Source of the DNA: Rhodamnia argentea
Lineage: Eukaryota > Streptophyta > Magnoliopsida > Myrtales > Myrtaceae
DNA: 64,000 nt
Direction of reading: 5' to 3'
NCBI RefSeq assembly: GCF_020921035.1
Contig: NC_063150.1
Location: 8,618,001 to 8,682,000 of the forward strand
Position numbers and translations under genes: made by a program
The notes under the pieces: generated by a model
What the model saw: the letters and a program-made list of their open reading frames with translations, nothing else
What the model was told of the DNA's origin: nothing
The model's database searches: none
Shown here: piece after piece, positions 11,906 to 24,066 of the stretch
Layout of the letters: each line of letters begins with the position of its first letter
Numbering within the stretch: position 1 is the stretch's first letter

Positions 11906-12191
11906 AACATCCAATACTTTCTCAACAAAAACGTTTACAAAGAAACATCATCCAGCTCCACTATCTTAAAATAAACTTCCACATTGGTAAGAAATCCTTT
12001 ACTTCTTTAATTGCTCTTGCAAGAGCAGCACCTCCATACGAGGAAAGTCAGAAGTGGGCGTGATCTTGTTTGCCCAGTTTGGCGCCTCACCTTAAACTCA
12101 CCCTCCATACACCTTCCCCTAAAAACATCATGCACGAAACGATGAGAAGGGAAGAAACCTGTGGACGGAGAGAGGGTAAGAGGGGCTTCCC

Positions 12192-14489
12192 ATGACGAGG
12201 TCCTGCGACGTCGGGCGCCGGGTGATCTTCCCAGCTCTTCTTCTGCTTCTTCTCCTTGTGTTCTCTCTCTACCTGTCTCCTGTGGATCGATCTGTTTCGA
12301 CATTCTTTAGCACCATCCAAAACAGCGGCCGCAATGCCACTCGAGTCTTACCTTCGATCTCTTTGGACACCCTTAAGTCTTCCCTCCATGTTGCTCCCCA
12401 TCAGACCAATCCTACTTCAGTCCAAATTAACACGGTGAAGCATTGCTGTCTTCGTTGTCTCGCTTGATCTTCATGTCTCGATATGTAGTGTGCGTGCGCG
12501 AGTATAAATGGTGCATTCTCATTTTTAGGGTTTTTTATTTTATGTGAATCTAGGTGCAGAAGGAGATAAGCGGTTTGCAGAGAATAGAGAAGGATTTAGC
12601 TAGAGCCCGAGCAGCGATTCGCAACGCGGTTCGTGCCCAGAACTATACGTCGGACAAAGTGGAGACGTTCGTCCCCAAGGGATCCATCTACCGGAATGCT
12701 TACGCGTTTCATCAGTTGAGTTTGAGCCTGTTCTCGTCCTATTTACATGTGCTATTGCCTGTTTCAGACAACCATAATCTTCATTCAAGCATAATTAGAT
12801 GCATGATAGGCATATGTTTCAGTCATCTTCTCCGTATTGAATCTTTAACTGGACCTGATCTCCTGCTTTTCTTTCACGAGACATATAACATGCTGGGTGA
12901 AAGAGTGTGGACTGTGGTTGATTATTTTTAGGCTGGAGTACGGACAGTAATACTTGATTGCAATGTCCACCCTCGGGTTTACTTGCGTTGACCGATGGGA
13001 ACACCCATCTCACGAAGTCAGGCATGAAGAGTCTGAGGTTTTCCTCAAGGACAAGTATAATTAATGTCGAGAATTCAGATTGCTGAAACACTTGTAGATT
13101 ACATCAACACGGAAAAATCACCAATAGTTCATTAATTATGCCAGCTAATTCCGCTTGCTCGAGCCATTGTTATTTGGCTTCGTAACGAGGATTTTAAGTA
13201 AGAACTTTGCATTTTCAAACCTGACACGAAAGTGGCCGGTTTGATGATCTTATATGACATAGTAATATGAAAACTATGGCTGCTTCACAAAATTGCAATC
13301 CCTCGTCGCTACACAAGACTTGTATATGATCATAACGCAGTCCGATGGATGATGATGATGATGATGATGATCAGGAGTCATATCGAGATGGCGAAGAGAT
13401 TCAAGATATGGAGCTACAGGGAAGGAGAGCTGCCCTTGGTGCATGTAGCGCCAACGCACAACATCTACGCCATCGAGGGTCAGTTCATCGACGAGCTGGA
13501 GAGCGGCCTCAGCCCCTTCTTGGCCCGCCGCCCCGACCAGGCCCACGCCTTCTTCTTGCCAATGAGCATCACCAACATCGTAACCTACCTCTACATGCCC
13601 ATCACCACCTACGACAGCGACCAACTCATTCGCACCTTCACGGATTATGTCGATGTGGTGGCGCACAAGTACCCTTTTTGGAACAGAAGCCGCGGCGCCG
13701 ACCATTTCATGGTCTCTTGCCATGATTGGGTACGTTTGTATATGTGTGTGTCTTGATCAACTTGTTCAAATTCTTCTCAATCTACTTCTTGAACTCTTCA
13801 GTCACTAGTGAAAATGGGCATTTCAGGCACCAGGGGTCACGCGAGCAGATCCAAACAAGTTCAAGAACTTCATAAGAGTGCTTTGCAATGCAAACACATC
13901 TGAGGGATTCAACCCCACAAGAGATGCCTCACTTCCTGAGTTCAACTTGCATCCTTACAAGCTCACCATACCCCATCTCGGGCTGCCGCCGAGCAAGCGC
14001 CACATCTTTGCCTTCTTCGCCGGTGGATCACATGGGGACATCAGGAAGATCCTGCTTCGCCATTGGAAGGACAAGGACGGTGAAGTCCAAGTCCACGAGT
14101 ACCTCCCGAAGGGGGAAAACTACATGCAATACATGGGCCAGAGCAAGTTCTGCCTTTGCCCGAGCGGCTTCGAGGTGGCGAGTCCCAGGCTGGTCGAGTC
14201 GATCCACTCGGGGTGTGTCCCCGTGATCATTTCGGACCACTACCCGCTGCCGTTCAGCGACGTCCTCGACTGGAGCAAGTTCTCGATAACAGTACCCGTC
14301 GAGAAGATTGCGGAGATGAAGGATATACTGAAGCGGGTCTCGGACCGCAAGTACTTGAAGTTGCAAAGGAGAGTGACCCAAGTGCGGCGGCATTTCGAGC
14401 TGAATCGGCCGGCGAAACCGTTCGACGTGCTTCACATGGTGCTGCACTCAGTTTGGCTTAGGAGGCTCAACGTTGGCTTGGCGAAGTAG
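12192..14489 (+). CDS. GT47 exostosin-family glycosyltransferase, 4 exons
   Basis: Exons 12192-12434, 12554-12714, 13375-13729 and 13827-14489 join in phase to encode 473 residues. The N-terminus is type-II membrane: a short basic start followed by an all-hydrophobic helix (residues about 11-27), as in Golgi-anchored glycosyltransferases. A stem region and a short coiled segment ([20 protein letters not shown]) follow. The exostosin domain runs from about residue 115 ([23 protein letters not shown]) to about 440. It includes the late hallmark [19 protein letters not shown] followed by [10 protein letters not shown], thought to bind the nucleotide sugar. It resembles the plant probable glycosyltransferases of the At5g25310 type; the sugar transferred is unknown. 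Intron 2 ends in a GAT microsatellite that directly abuts its acceptor. A large retrotransposon begins 103 bp after the stop codon. ATG 12192 was chosen because it precedes the signal-anchor helix. Confidence 0.9.
13348..13371 (+). repeat. (GAT)8 microsatellite at a splice acceptor
   Basis: Eight GAT units run straight into TCAG at 13371-13374, which is the inferred acceptor of intron 2 in the GT47 gene. The usual pyrimidine tract is therefore missing immediately upstream of the AG. Confidence 0.85.
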
Positions 14490-14586
14490 TTCAGCACCAA
14501 GCACATCGTCAGTGCCCTCTTCCCTGTGAAATGTCCTAGGGGGCGATTGTTTGAGTACGATAAGACGTTAAATTGTAAATTTATCA

Positions 14587-14591
14587 GAAAC
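14587..14591. repeat. Target-site duplication gaaac, left
   Basis: The five bases before the 5' LTR are identical to 29985-29989 after the 3' LTR. This is the expected product of retroviral-type integration and fixes both element ends. Confidence 0.85.
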
Positions 14592-15536
14592 TGTTGACAC
14601 TCAAAATAAATCAAGAGAGACTCGTGACAAGCACGTGAGGAAGCGATAATCAGCTACGGGAAGAAACACTGAAGCAAGGAACGTTTCAATCAGAAAGGTG
14701 CCACGTGTCGGGATAAATTCTGGCGCCACTTCCTTCTAAAACAAGAAAAGTGCGCGGAGGGAGGCCACGATCAAAGCGGTTGGCGGTAATCCCCACGAGG
14801 TAAAAGAAAAGGCGCGAAGACCGGGAAACCGTCATTCCACGTGGCTTATGGAAAAAAGCAAAGCGTGGGGCCAAAGGAAGAAACCGCTCAGCGGTTACTA
14901 AAAAGCTTGCCTATAAATACATCGCAATAGCAAAGATACGGGGAGACAACAAATCCAAAACACCCGCATTATCAAACTAGCTCTTAGCTCTTAACCTTTA
15001 GCCTTTAGCCTAGCCTAGCTGTAGCTTTGAGATTCCCGTCGTCGATTCAATTCCGGCGAGTATCATATCCAGAGTTAAGTGTCGTCGATTAGATTCCGGC
15101 GTCTGCTCGTTAGGTTCAGTATCGTCGATTAAATTCCGGTGTTGCACCCTTCACCCATCCTGTCCAATACCGTCGATTCAATTCCAGTATTGTGTCCTAT
15201 AATTCCCTGTCCAGTCTTGTCGATTGAATTCCAGCATTGTGTCCTACGATCCTGTCGATTCAATTCCGGGGTCACGTCGAAGTCTGTCAACATACTGTCA
15301 CTATTGCGCATTGGGCCGTCGAAGTTGTCGAAAGCCCGTTTGTAACGCGCCCTTACGTGTAAATCTATTGCATTTGACACTCTCTGTCCAAAACCGACCC
15401 AGAACTCCCTTTTGGAAAACGAACGGATTAAGTTCGATAAAAGATTCTCGCGCAAGCAACCTTCTTTGGGCCATAGTCGATCCGGGCCTAGAACCCATAA
15501 CCAAAAAACCTTGTCGAAGGATTTTAACGCGCAACA
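14592..15536 (+). repeat. 5' LTR (945 bp)
   Basis: It starts TGTTGACACTC and ends GCGCAACA. A TATA-like box (tataaata) lies at 14912-14919. Downstream are six copies of a GTCGATT-N-AATTCC motif (GTCGATT at 15041, 15084, 15124, 15172, 15219 and 15254). The open frames inside it have no retroelement similarity and are ignored. Confidence 0.92.
14912..14919 (+). promoter_or_regulatory. Probable TATA box of the 5' LTR
   Basis: TATAAATA sits about 320 bp into the LTR and is conserved in the 3' LTR at 29359-29366. It would mark the U3/R boundary just downstream. Confidence 0.6.
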
Positions 15537-15545
15537 ATCTTTTTT

Positions 15546-15562
15546 TGGCACGCCTGGTGGGA
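15546..15562 (+). promoter_or_regulatory. Probable primer-binding site
   Basis: TGGCACGCCTGGTGGGA begins 10 nt after the LTR end, in the place of a tRNA primer site. The TGGC start resembles primer sites seen in Tat/Athila-type elements. The cognate tRNA was not determined. Confidence 0.5.
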
Positions 15563-15590
15563 CCTTTGGTGTCGGTTCGAGAGAAGTGCT

Positions 15591-17512
15591 ATGCCACGCA
15601 CGCGAGGACGTAACAACATAGACGGTGGTGGAGACGAGCCCCGGGAAGAAATACAACGAATGGAGTCATCCACGGCCCATCAAGAGGACGTCGAGGTCTC
15701 TCGACGTAACGTTGAGGAGCCAAGGAGAAATCCCGAAATGACGCCTGTCATGCTAACATCGATAAGGCGGACCATCGAAGAAGTCCGTAACGAGTTTGCG
15801 ATCACATGGTACGGCGGATGACCGAGGTTGTCGGGCCATTAATCATCAACACGTATCACGAATGTGCTGCAGGACAACATGGGATTACAATTAACCCACC
15901 TCATGCTCGGGATGGGAATGGTTTCGCATCGGCAGCAAGTGGCGGTTTACCAAGAATAACACCGCCAAATATAGGCCTTGCGGGACGGAATACTCAGCCT
16001 TTAGCACCTCCGCGGATTCTGCAACGAGGAGAGGCGTTATCGGCCAACGAACCCGCACCCCGGTAAATGCGGCACACGGGTATGTTCCCTAGACATCCTG
16101 TTCGACAAGATATACCTGCGGATCTTGTTATGCTTCCGGGACACCCCGTTCGACAAGACGAGAATATTGCTCGTCGGGAAGTAGTTGCCCAACATAACCC
16201 TGTCCCTATCAATGAACAACCGGTACCCATGATTGTCGAAAATCGTGGGGCTATACCCTTTAGGGGGCAATGGCAGGCTAGGGGGCAAGATCAATTACCC
16301 CAAGCCAGGGGGCAAGGACAGCATGGATACCGGGCCATACGACCTGGAAATCGGCAGATGAATCGGGCCTTTCAACCACCAGGTCCCGAGCCGATGTTTC
16401 AGCCCGTTGTGCAACCCATATATCATCCTCCACAACCTGGATATCAAATGCCATATCAACCGCAGTACCATCAGCCGTTGTTTGACCAGGCACCCGTATA
16501 CATTGACCCAATGGTAGGATACCGGGCTAATGTTTACCGAAAACCATACCCGGATTGGATGGATACGATCCCATATCCAAGAGGGTTTAAAATACCCGAG
16601 TTCACACTTTTTACCGGGGAGGATGATCGGTCCACGTATGAACATATCAACCGTTTTCTAGCACTATGTGGGGATGCAACACATGCGGATCACTGGAAAT
16701 TAAGGCTCTTTCCATTATCCTTGTCGAAAATGCCTTTACATGGTATCTTGCATTACCACCCAATTCGGTGTTGACATGGGAACAGATGGAGCGTTTGTTT
16801 CATGGCCGGTTTCAAAGAGCGGTGTCAAACTTGTCGAGTGCTGATTTGTCGACGATGAAGCAAATGACTAACGAGACGGTCGACCGGTTTGTTGCAAGGT
16901 TTAAACGGGCTAGGAACAAATGTTTAGTTCCTTTACCGAAAAAAAAAATTGGCGAGTTCGCTTTCAACGGGTTGAAATTCGAAATACGAGATAGGATGGT
17001 GGGTCATCCATGTGCAGATCTATTCGAATTATCCACGATGGCAACAAAGCACGAAAGTCTGCTCAAGGAAAAAGACAAAAGGCACACCCGAAGAGGAGAT
17101 GTAAGTTTTGTCGAGCCACCCGATTTCGACGAAGAATCAACGGAGCCCGTCGAAGTGGCCGTCGCCCAATTAACCATCGACAAGCCATACACTTGCCAAG
17201 CATCGAAGCCAGCAAGGATGAAAGAGAAGTCAACTATAATGGCTAAAGCAAAAGAAGCAGTGTATTATTCATTCGATGCGAATCGGGCGTAAGAAATTTT
17301 CGACATACTTCTGGCTGACGGACAAATCGGGCTGACGGAAGGGCGGAAGATACCGTCCAAAGAAGAATTAGCGGGGAAGAAGTATTGCAAATGGCATCAC
17401 TCATGGAGCCATAACACATCGGATTGTCTAGTCCTTAAAAAGAACATTCAAGAAGCGATTCGACAAGGAAAGATCAGATTTGCTGAAGACAAAGGGAAAC
17501 CCCGATGGATGT
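15591..17512 (+). pseudogene. Retrotransposon gag, broken
   Basis: The N-terminal frame opens at 15591 and shifts near 15806-15821. It is interrupted by TAA at 16064-16066, shifts again near 16728, and meets TAA at 17290-17292 before ending near 17512. The capsid-like core includes YPRGFKIPEF and LFHGRFQR followed by NETVDRFVARFKRARNKC, typical of plant gypsy Gag. A degenerate zinc knuckle (CKWHHSWSHNTSDC, Cys/His/His/Cys spacing) lies near 17386-17430. Gag packages element RNA; this copy cannot make an intact protein. Confidence 0.85.
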
Positions 17513-17975
17513 AGACGCGGATCCTTTTCCGGTGATGATTTGGAATGGTATCTTTAAAGCGATCGAGTAAAAGCCATACGTCAACAAATTTATGCGCTTA
17601 TTGCAGGCGAAAATTGGAAAACAATAGTACACCCGAGGAAGGGTACCAAAAGAACGGTCAAACCGGTCATAGCAATAAGACGCCTTTTCACACCGAAAGT
17701 GCCGGACCTCGAAGAAGTTCCAATCATCGGAGAGTTTATAAGTCGTTTAAGCGGAGATACGATGAAGGGGATCCTACAATTGGTACTTTAGGTGAGCCAA
17801 GTGGCAAGTTTGATTATTACGTAAGCTATGGTCCATCGACCCCACATCCCAGGAAAGAGTCCACTATGGATGGGGAAAGGAGTTCAACAGAGATTTTCGA
17901 CAAGGCCTTCATGAGCCACATCGTCGACGCACTCTTAAGATACCAAGCAACCCCGTAGAAGGGTCATGGTATGAG

Positions 17976-20900
17976 GTGACGGAAGACCAAGAAAAGGAGA
18001 AAATTTTGACCCGAACTCAGAAGAGAAGGGTGCAAAGAAAGAACAGGGTCCGCATACTACGGCAACAGGAGATTCCAGCCGGTCATGACTCGATGGCAGC
18101 AGCTCCTAACCACACCAAACTGCGGAGGCCGAGAAATCTGGTTTGGCGACGACGACCGGAAGAGACACACACGGCTCGAGAAAAAGAGGACAATGGTACA
18201 AAGACACGTAAAACATCCGCATCCAAATCTCGATTTAAAACCTCTGCTAGCGAGTCGGTTTCCCCCCTAAGCTCTTGTATGGTACGAGTTAAGTTACCAC
18301 ACGAGTTTCAACTCGAGTCGACCTCAGGTGACGGCGGCTATAAAGAAACGACGCAAGAAAAGGAAGGGGCTCGGTTTTGCTTCAGCGATGAAGAGACCAT
18401 GGAATTCGAGAAACCCATGGAGGATCTCTCGAATCACTTGAGGTCGCTCAATATAAATGCCAAGATCAATGGGCGGCCGGTAATGAAAGTTCTGGTGGAT
18501 GGCGGTTCAACGTTAAATCTCATTCCATACCACTTCTTCAAGAAAATCGGGAGGAATGATGATGAAATAATCCCATCGAATATACTGTTATCCGATTTCA
18601 CTAGCGAAATTACTGAAGTAAAGGGAGTATATGTCGCCGACCTGACCGTCGGATCTAAAACATCGAGGACGTCTTTCTGCGTTGTCGACGCCGACGGATC
18701 TTATAACTTGCTGTTGGGACGAGATTGGATACATGGAAACCAATGTGTCCCATCGACACTTCACTAGATGCTAGCATTTTGGAATGGGGACAAAGTGGAA
18801 TATGTAAAAGCAAATCCCCGGACTTGTGTTACCTGGACCCGTATATCCGGCCGGGACAAAGTGATGCCGGATGATTGCCTTCGCATATCTAAGCCGCTTG
18901 AAGTGGACCCAAGAGATATTGCATTCTCGCCGTTTCGACAAAGGGAGTACCGAGTGGATCCCAAGAAAGGAACCGGTGGAACCGATCGACCGGTTTTCCG
19001 ATGGAAAGTCGGTCATTTGCGCAAAACCTCGCCGAGAGGTATGCGGCCTACTGGGCCGAGCAAAGCGATCAAGCCCGACAGCTTGCAGACGGCATTTTAG
19101 ATTTTGAAGACTCACCAATTAAGGAGGACGACAAGGTAATTCAAGCTCAAGACCCATTGGAAGAGGTCAATCTCGGAGATGAGGCCCGTCCTCAACCTAC
19201 TTATGTGAGCCAACTACTCGATCGGAGATACAAGATTCAAATGGTAAACCTATTGAAAAAATATAAGGATTGCTTCGCCTGGAATTACCATGAGATGCCT
19301 GGACTCTCGAGGAGCATAGTTGAGCATCGATTACCAATTAAAAGAGGATTTCGACCACACCAACAAGCCGCTAGAAGATTCGCTCCCGAAGTGATCCTTA
19401 AAGTTAAGGAGGAAATCGAGCGTCTCCTTTCAGCCGGATTCATAAGACCAGCAAGGTATGTCGAATGGTTGTCAAATATCGTGCCTGTCAAGAAGAAGAA
19501 CGGCAAACTCCGAGTGTGCATTGATTTCCGAGACATTAATGCGGCCACCCCTAAAGACGAGTACCAGATGCCCATCGCCGATATGTTGATCGATTCGGCA
19601 TCCAATAATGAAATGATGTCTCTCATGGACGGGCATTATGGGTACAATCGGATATTCATAGCGGCGGAGGATGTTCACAAGACAGCATTTAGATGCCTCG
19701 GGGCTATTGGTACGTTCGAATGGGTCGTCATGCCTTTCGGTTTGAAGAATGCTGGTGCTACGTATCAAAGGGCAATGAATTATATCTTCCACGATATGAT
19801 TGGGGAGTTTATGGAGGTCTACATCGATGACGTCATCGTCAAGACGGACCATGTAAGTCATCTGGACCACTTAGAGCAAGTTTTTGAGAGAATGCGCAAA
19901 TTTAAGTTAAAAATGAACCCTTTGAAATGCGCTTTCGGGATAAAAGCTGGCAACTTTCTTGGCTTTTTGGTTCATCAGAGAGGTATAGAAGTAGATATGA
20001 ACAAAGCTAAGGCTATTTCGAATTGCCATCTCCTGATAATAAAAAACAGCTGCAAATGTTAATCGGGAAATTAAATTTCTTGCGGCGTTTTATAGCTAAC
20101 CTCTCGGGAAAAATCGAAGTTTTCTCCCCGTTGCTCAAATTGAAGAATGAGCGAGAGTTTATGTGGGAAGAAAAACATCGGGTGGCTTTCGACAAGTTAA
20201 AAGAGTATCTCATCAAGCCACCAGTGTTGACGCCACCAAAGGTAGGACGGCCTTTAAAGTTGTATTTGTCGGCCGCCGATACAACGATCGGGAGTATGCT
20301 GGCTCAAGAAAACGACGAAGAGAAAGAGCAGGCCGTATACTACCTAAGTAGGATGCTCAACGATGCCGAGACAAGATACACGTCCATCGAAAAACTATGT
20401 TTATCATCGTACTACGCCTGTACAAAATTACGACATTATATGTTGCCGACTACGGTACATGTAATTTGTAAAACAGACGTGATTAAGTACATGTTGTCCA
20501 GGCCAATCATTAGGGGCCGGATTGCAAAATGGGTGTTTACTCTAATAGAAATCGATCTGATTTATGTGCCGCTCAAAGCATAAAAAGGGCAGGCAATATC
20601 CGATTTCATTACCGAATACCCTTCAAGTTTAAAAGTCGAGGATGATGAAAATTATCCGGGTATTGCGCCTTGGATATTATATTTCGATGGGTCGGTGGCA
20701 TCCGGTTCAGCGGGTGCGGGAATCATGGTCATATCATCTTTTCGACAGAAAACAAAACTCATATTCGGGCTTGACTTTGAATGCTCAAATAATCAAGCCG
20801 AATATGAAGCCCCGATCGTGGGTCTGAATGTTTTAATTGACATGGGGGTCAGGTCAATTAAAGTGAAGGGCGATTCTCGGTTGGTGATCAAACAGCTAAA

Positions 20901-22452
20901 TGGTGAGTATCAATGTTTGAATGAAAACATTATTAGGCATCACCACCTGGCAAAAGAATTGTTGTCGAAGTTCGTCGAATACGAGCTAATCCATGTCAAG
21001 AGGAGTGAAAATTCAGAGGCTAATGAATTGGCTCGGATGGCGTCGGGATATCGTATATCGAAGGAATTAGCGGACCACATCATTACTCAAGTAAGAACCT
21101 TACCATCAATAGATGCCCGGGTAATGATGATTAAACGATCCGAAAGCTCGGGAGAAACCAGCGGCCAACAAGATTGGAGAACCCCTTTGATAAACTACTT
21201 GAAGAACCCGGGTTCTGGCGGTAGGGACTTCAAAAGGAAAGCCTTAAAATATTTGTTGATCGACAACGAATTGTATCGAAAGACAATCGACGGATCGCTT
21301 CTCAAGTGCTTAGGGCGGGAGGAAGCAATGCTAGTCATGACGGAAGTCCATGAAGGGATCTGTGGTGCACATCAGGCTGGATTGAAAACAAAGTGGTTGT
21401 TAAGACGACATGGGTATTTTTGGCTAACAATCACCCAAGACCGCATCGATTACGCGAAGGGGTGTCAATCGTGCCAAAGGCATGGACCAATCCAGCAAAG
21501 TACCTGCCGCACCGATGAACCCAATTATTAAGCCATGGCCATTTCGAGGTTGGGCAATGGACGTAATAGGGAAAATTTATCCTCCCTCGTCGAAGAAGCA
21601 CGGTTTCATTTTAGTAGCCACAGATTACTTCACAAAATGGGTTGAAGCGGCGTCATATAAAAGCGTGACACAAAAAACGGTTAGGGAGTTCATCGAAGAG
21701 CGAATTATTCATCGATTTGGAATTCCAGAGACTATTACTCGCGACCAAGGGACAGTCTTCACAAAGCCAAGAAATACGAGACTTTGCTAAGTCGAGGGGT
21801 ATCAAGATGATTCATTCGACGCCCTATTACGCTCAAGGCTAATGGCCAAGCAGAAGCCTCCAATAAAATAATCATCGGATTGATTAAAAAGTATTTGGAG
21901 GACAACCCAAGGGAATGGGACTCATTGTTGTCGACGGTGTTATGGGCTTATCGAACTTCCAAAAGATCAAGCACCGGGGTCACTCCCTACATGCTAACAT
22001 ATGGACAAGAGGCCGTGTTACCCCTGGAGATTACGGTGCAATCATTGAGAGTAAAACTCCAGGATGGTATGGCTAAAGAGCGATACGATGAAATGATGTA
22101 CACCAATATTGATGAATTGGGAGAAAACCGAGCCACAAAGACTGGAAAAATTGATGGCTCGAAGCGAAGAGTTGCCAAGGCTTATAACAAACACGTGAAA
22201 GCCAAGCGTTTCGACGTGGGAGACTTGGTGTGGAAGACTATTTTGCCTATGAACCTCGACAGCGAAAAATTCGGCAAATGGTCGTCGAAGTGGGAAGGAC
22301 CATACTTGATAGTAGACGCCCTCCCAGGAAATGCATATCGAGTAATGGAAATTGATGGAAGAGAACTACAACGCTCAATCAACGGGAAGTATTTAAAAAA
22401 GTTCCACCCATCGATGTGGGAAATGCGGGAAGCGTTAGAGGACAAGGAGTGA
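17976..22452 (+). pseudogene. Retrotransposon pol (protease, RT, RNase H, second RNase H, integrase), broken
   Basis: The aspartic protease has the active-site triplet as DGG (KVLVDGGSTLN, about 18490-18525) and the partner motif LLLGRDWIH. A TAG at 18765-18767 interrupts it. Reverse transcriptase (about 19320-20000) has KKKNGKLRVCIDFRDIN and the catalytic VYIDDVIVK. A frameshift near 20020 leads into a classical RNase H, and TAA at 20581-20583 follows. A second RNase H of archaeal type (YFDGS, NNQAEYEA, GDSRLVIKQL) then appears, a mark of Tat-lineage elements. The integrase has an HHCC-like region near 21360-21480 and DDE-core pieces (AMDVIG, TRDQGTVF, NGQAEASNK). It is broken by frameshifts near 21500, 21765 and 21836. 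The C-terminal part ends LKKFHPSMW before the stop at 22450-22452. Confidence 0.9.
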
Positions 22453-22489
22453 GAAAATCCAATTCATTCATAAAATTTCAATACATCCC

Positions 22490-23353
22490 TCACTCTCTCT
22501 CTTTTCCCCCATTTTCTCTTTCTCTCTCTTTCTCTCTTCCTTCCTCTCTCTCTTCCGCTCGCCCCAGCAAACCTTCACTGGAAGTGCTCCCCGAAACGAA
22601 CCACGAAGCCCCGCAGCCCGCACTCCAACTTGGTGTTCTCTTTCCGCGCGCGGTGATGGGCTTCAACCAACTCTTCCGGTGCCGCCTCCAGCTCGTCCTT
22701 CTCGCCCTCCAGCCGCTGAAGGTGCTCTTTTCGACCCCGTGAAGACCATTGGTAGAGTCCAACATGGCTTTCGGACCCTCCAAAGGGGGCCCTATGGAAG
22801 CCAAGGAACGGGTCTCACAGGCTTCAGCCGGTTCATGTTCCCGCCGCTCCGTTTCCTTCAGAGGCCTTCGCAGGTGTTGCTGGCTGGTAGTCGGGCGTTT
22901 GGAAACAATGTTCCAAAGTTGAATGACGCTAGCATGAGAGGCATGGAGAGCTTCTTGGACGTTGCAGAGTTCCTTGTGCACCACTTCTCCGTTCTCAATC
23001 TCTTCGATCTTACACCAAACTTCATGTTCGGTGAGATCATGCTGAGACATGATTGCTAGATTCCGGCGAAACTTATCCAGCCCGTAGTCGAAGAGCGTGA
23101 CAAACTCTTCGTAGTCCGACCGGAACGGATGGTCGGAGGGAAGATTTTGAGGTGCAGAACGGTTGAGCAGGTTGTGAAGTTTATCGAGGGCTCGCGGTTT
23201 CACCACCAGCATGGTGTAGGTGTAACTCGGAAGGGAGATAATCTCCCTCCGGATAGCCGAGAACTCACGGCTGAAGTATGTAGGGGGAGACGAAGCCGAA
23301 GAAGAAGAAGCACGCTCCATTAAGGCTTTGAGGAAGTTTTCTCTAAGAAGCAA
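22490..23353 (-). pseudogene. Antisense extra ORF 3 of the retrotransposon (unrecognised, probably coiled coil)
   Basis: A 287-codon open frame lies opposite to gag-pol, starting MLLRENFLKALMERASSSS. The first 190 residues are moderately acidic and helical, with several Trp/Cys positions. After about residue 195 the composition becomes Arg/Trp/Ser-rich. Another frame over the same bases reads as a Glu/Lys coiled coil, so a frameshift is likely. I do not recognise the family. Its 3' end comes within 40 bp of the integrase stop, making the two transcription units converge. The position fits the antisense extra ORFs known from Tat-type elements. Function unknown. Confidence 0.5.
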
Positions 23354-24066
23354 AGGACGGAAGGGTTTGGATGAAGACGCACTCCGGGCAAGTAACCCTA
23401 TTTATAGATGAAGGCCAAGGAACGGTTCGCCCCACGATGCTGAGTATCCGCCCACGACCTTCCGACGATCGAGGCGATAAAGGATAGTGGACGGTTATCG
23501 AGGCGAGAAGGTATATCGCGATTGGTGAAACACATAAGCAACCATAATGGCGCAAATAGCGGGTTTTCCGCTGGCTATTAACCTTGACGAACCGTCATGA
23601 CGATTTGAATTCAGAAGAAGAAATCGGAAACGATGCCTTTCATTAAATGCCGCATGGAAAAAGGGTGATCCTGAGAAGATCGCGTCATGATGAACTTTGG
23701 AGAATTGACACTAAGACCGGCAGTTCAATGATAGAACAAGATGATAAGGACAGGTGGCATTAATATGGAACTAGCAACAGCGGACTACAATACGTGCTGT
23801 TCAAGACTCAAGACGAAACTATGAAGTAGCATTTCTTTTTGCGGTTAGGCGTCAACAATTGCCTCCTTTCGATGACCGGCTTGCATCATATCAAGGTGCG
23901 GTGATTCGCAAATTGCCTCTTGCTGTTTGATTGCCTTCAATTGTGCAGATAGTACTTGCAGGGTGGTATAACCGTCACTTTCCAGGGTATCAAGAACACT
24001 ACGTCGATAAGCCGGCTCATTGTCGCAAGAAGGGAATCTGTTTCCAACTTGTCGATAATCGCTAGT

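Noticed and set aside
13274..13723. Minus-strand 149-codon frame with a His run
   Set aside because: It is the antisense shadow of GT47 exon 3; the His run is the GAT microsatellite read backwards.
15129..15656. Minus-strand 175-codon frame across the 5' LTR
   Set aside because: It lies in the LTR and leader, has no conserved motif, and the matching frame in the 3' LTR is broken.
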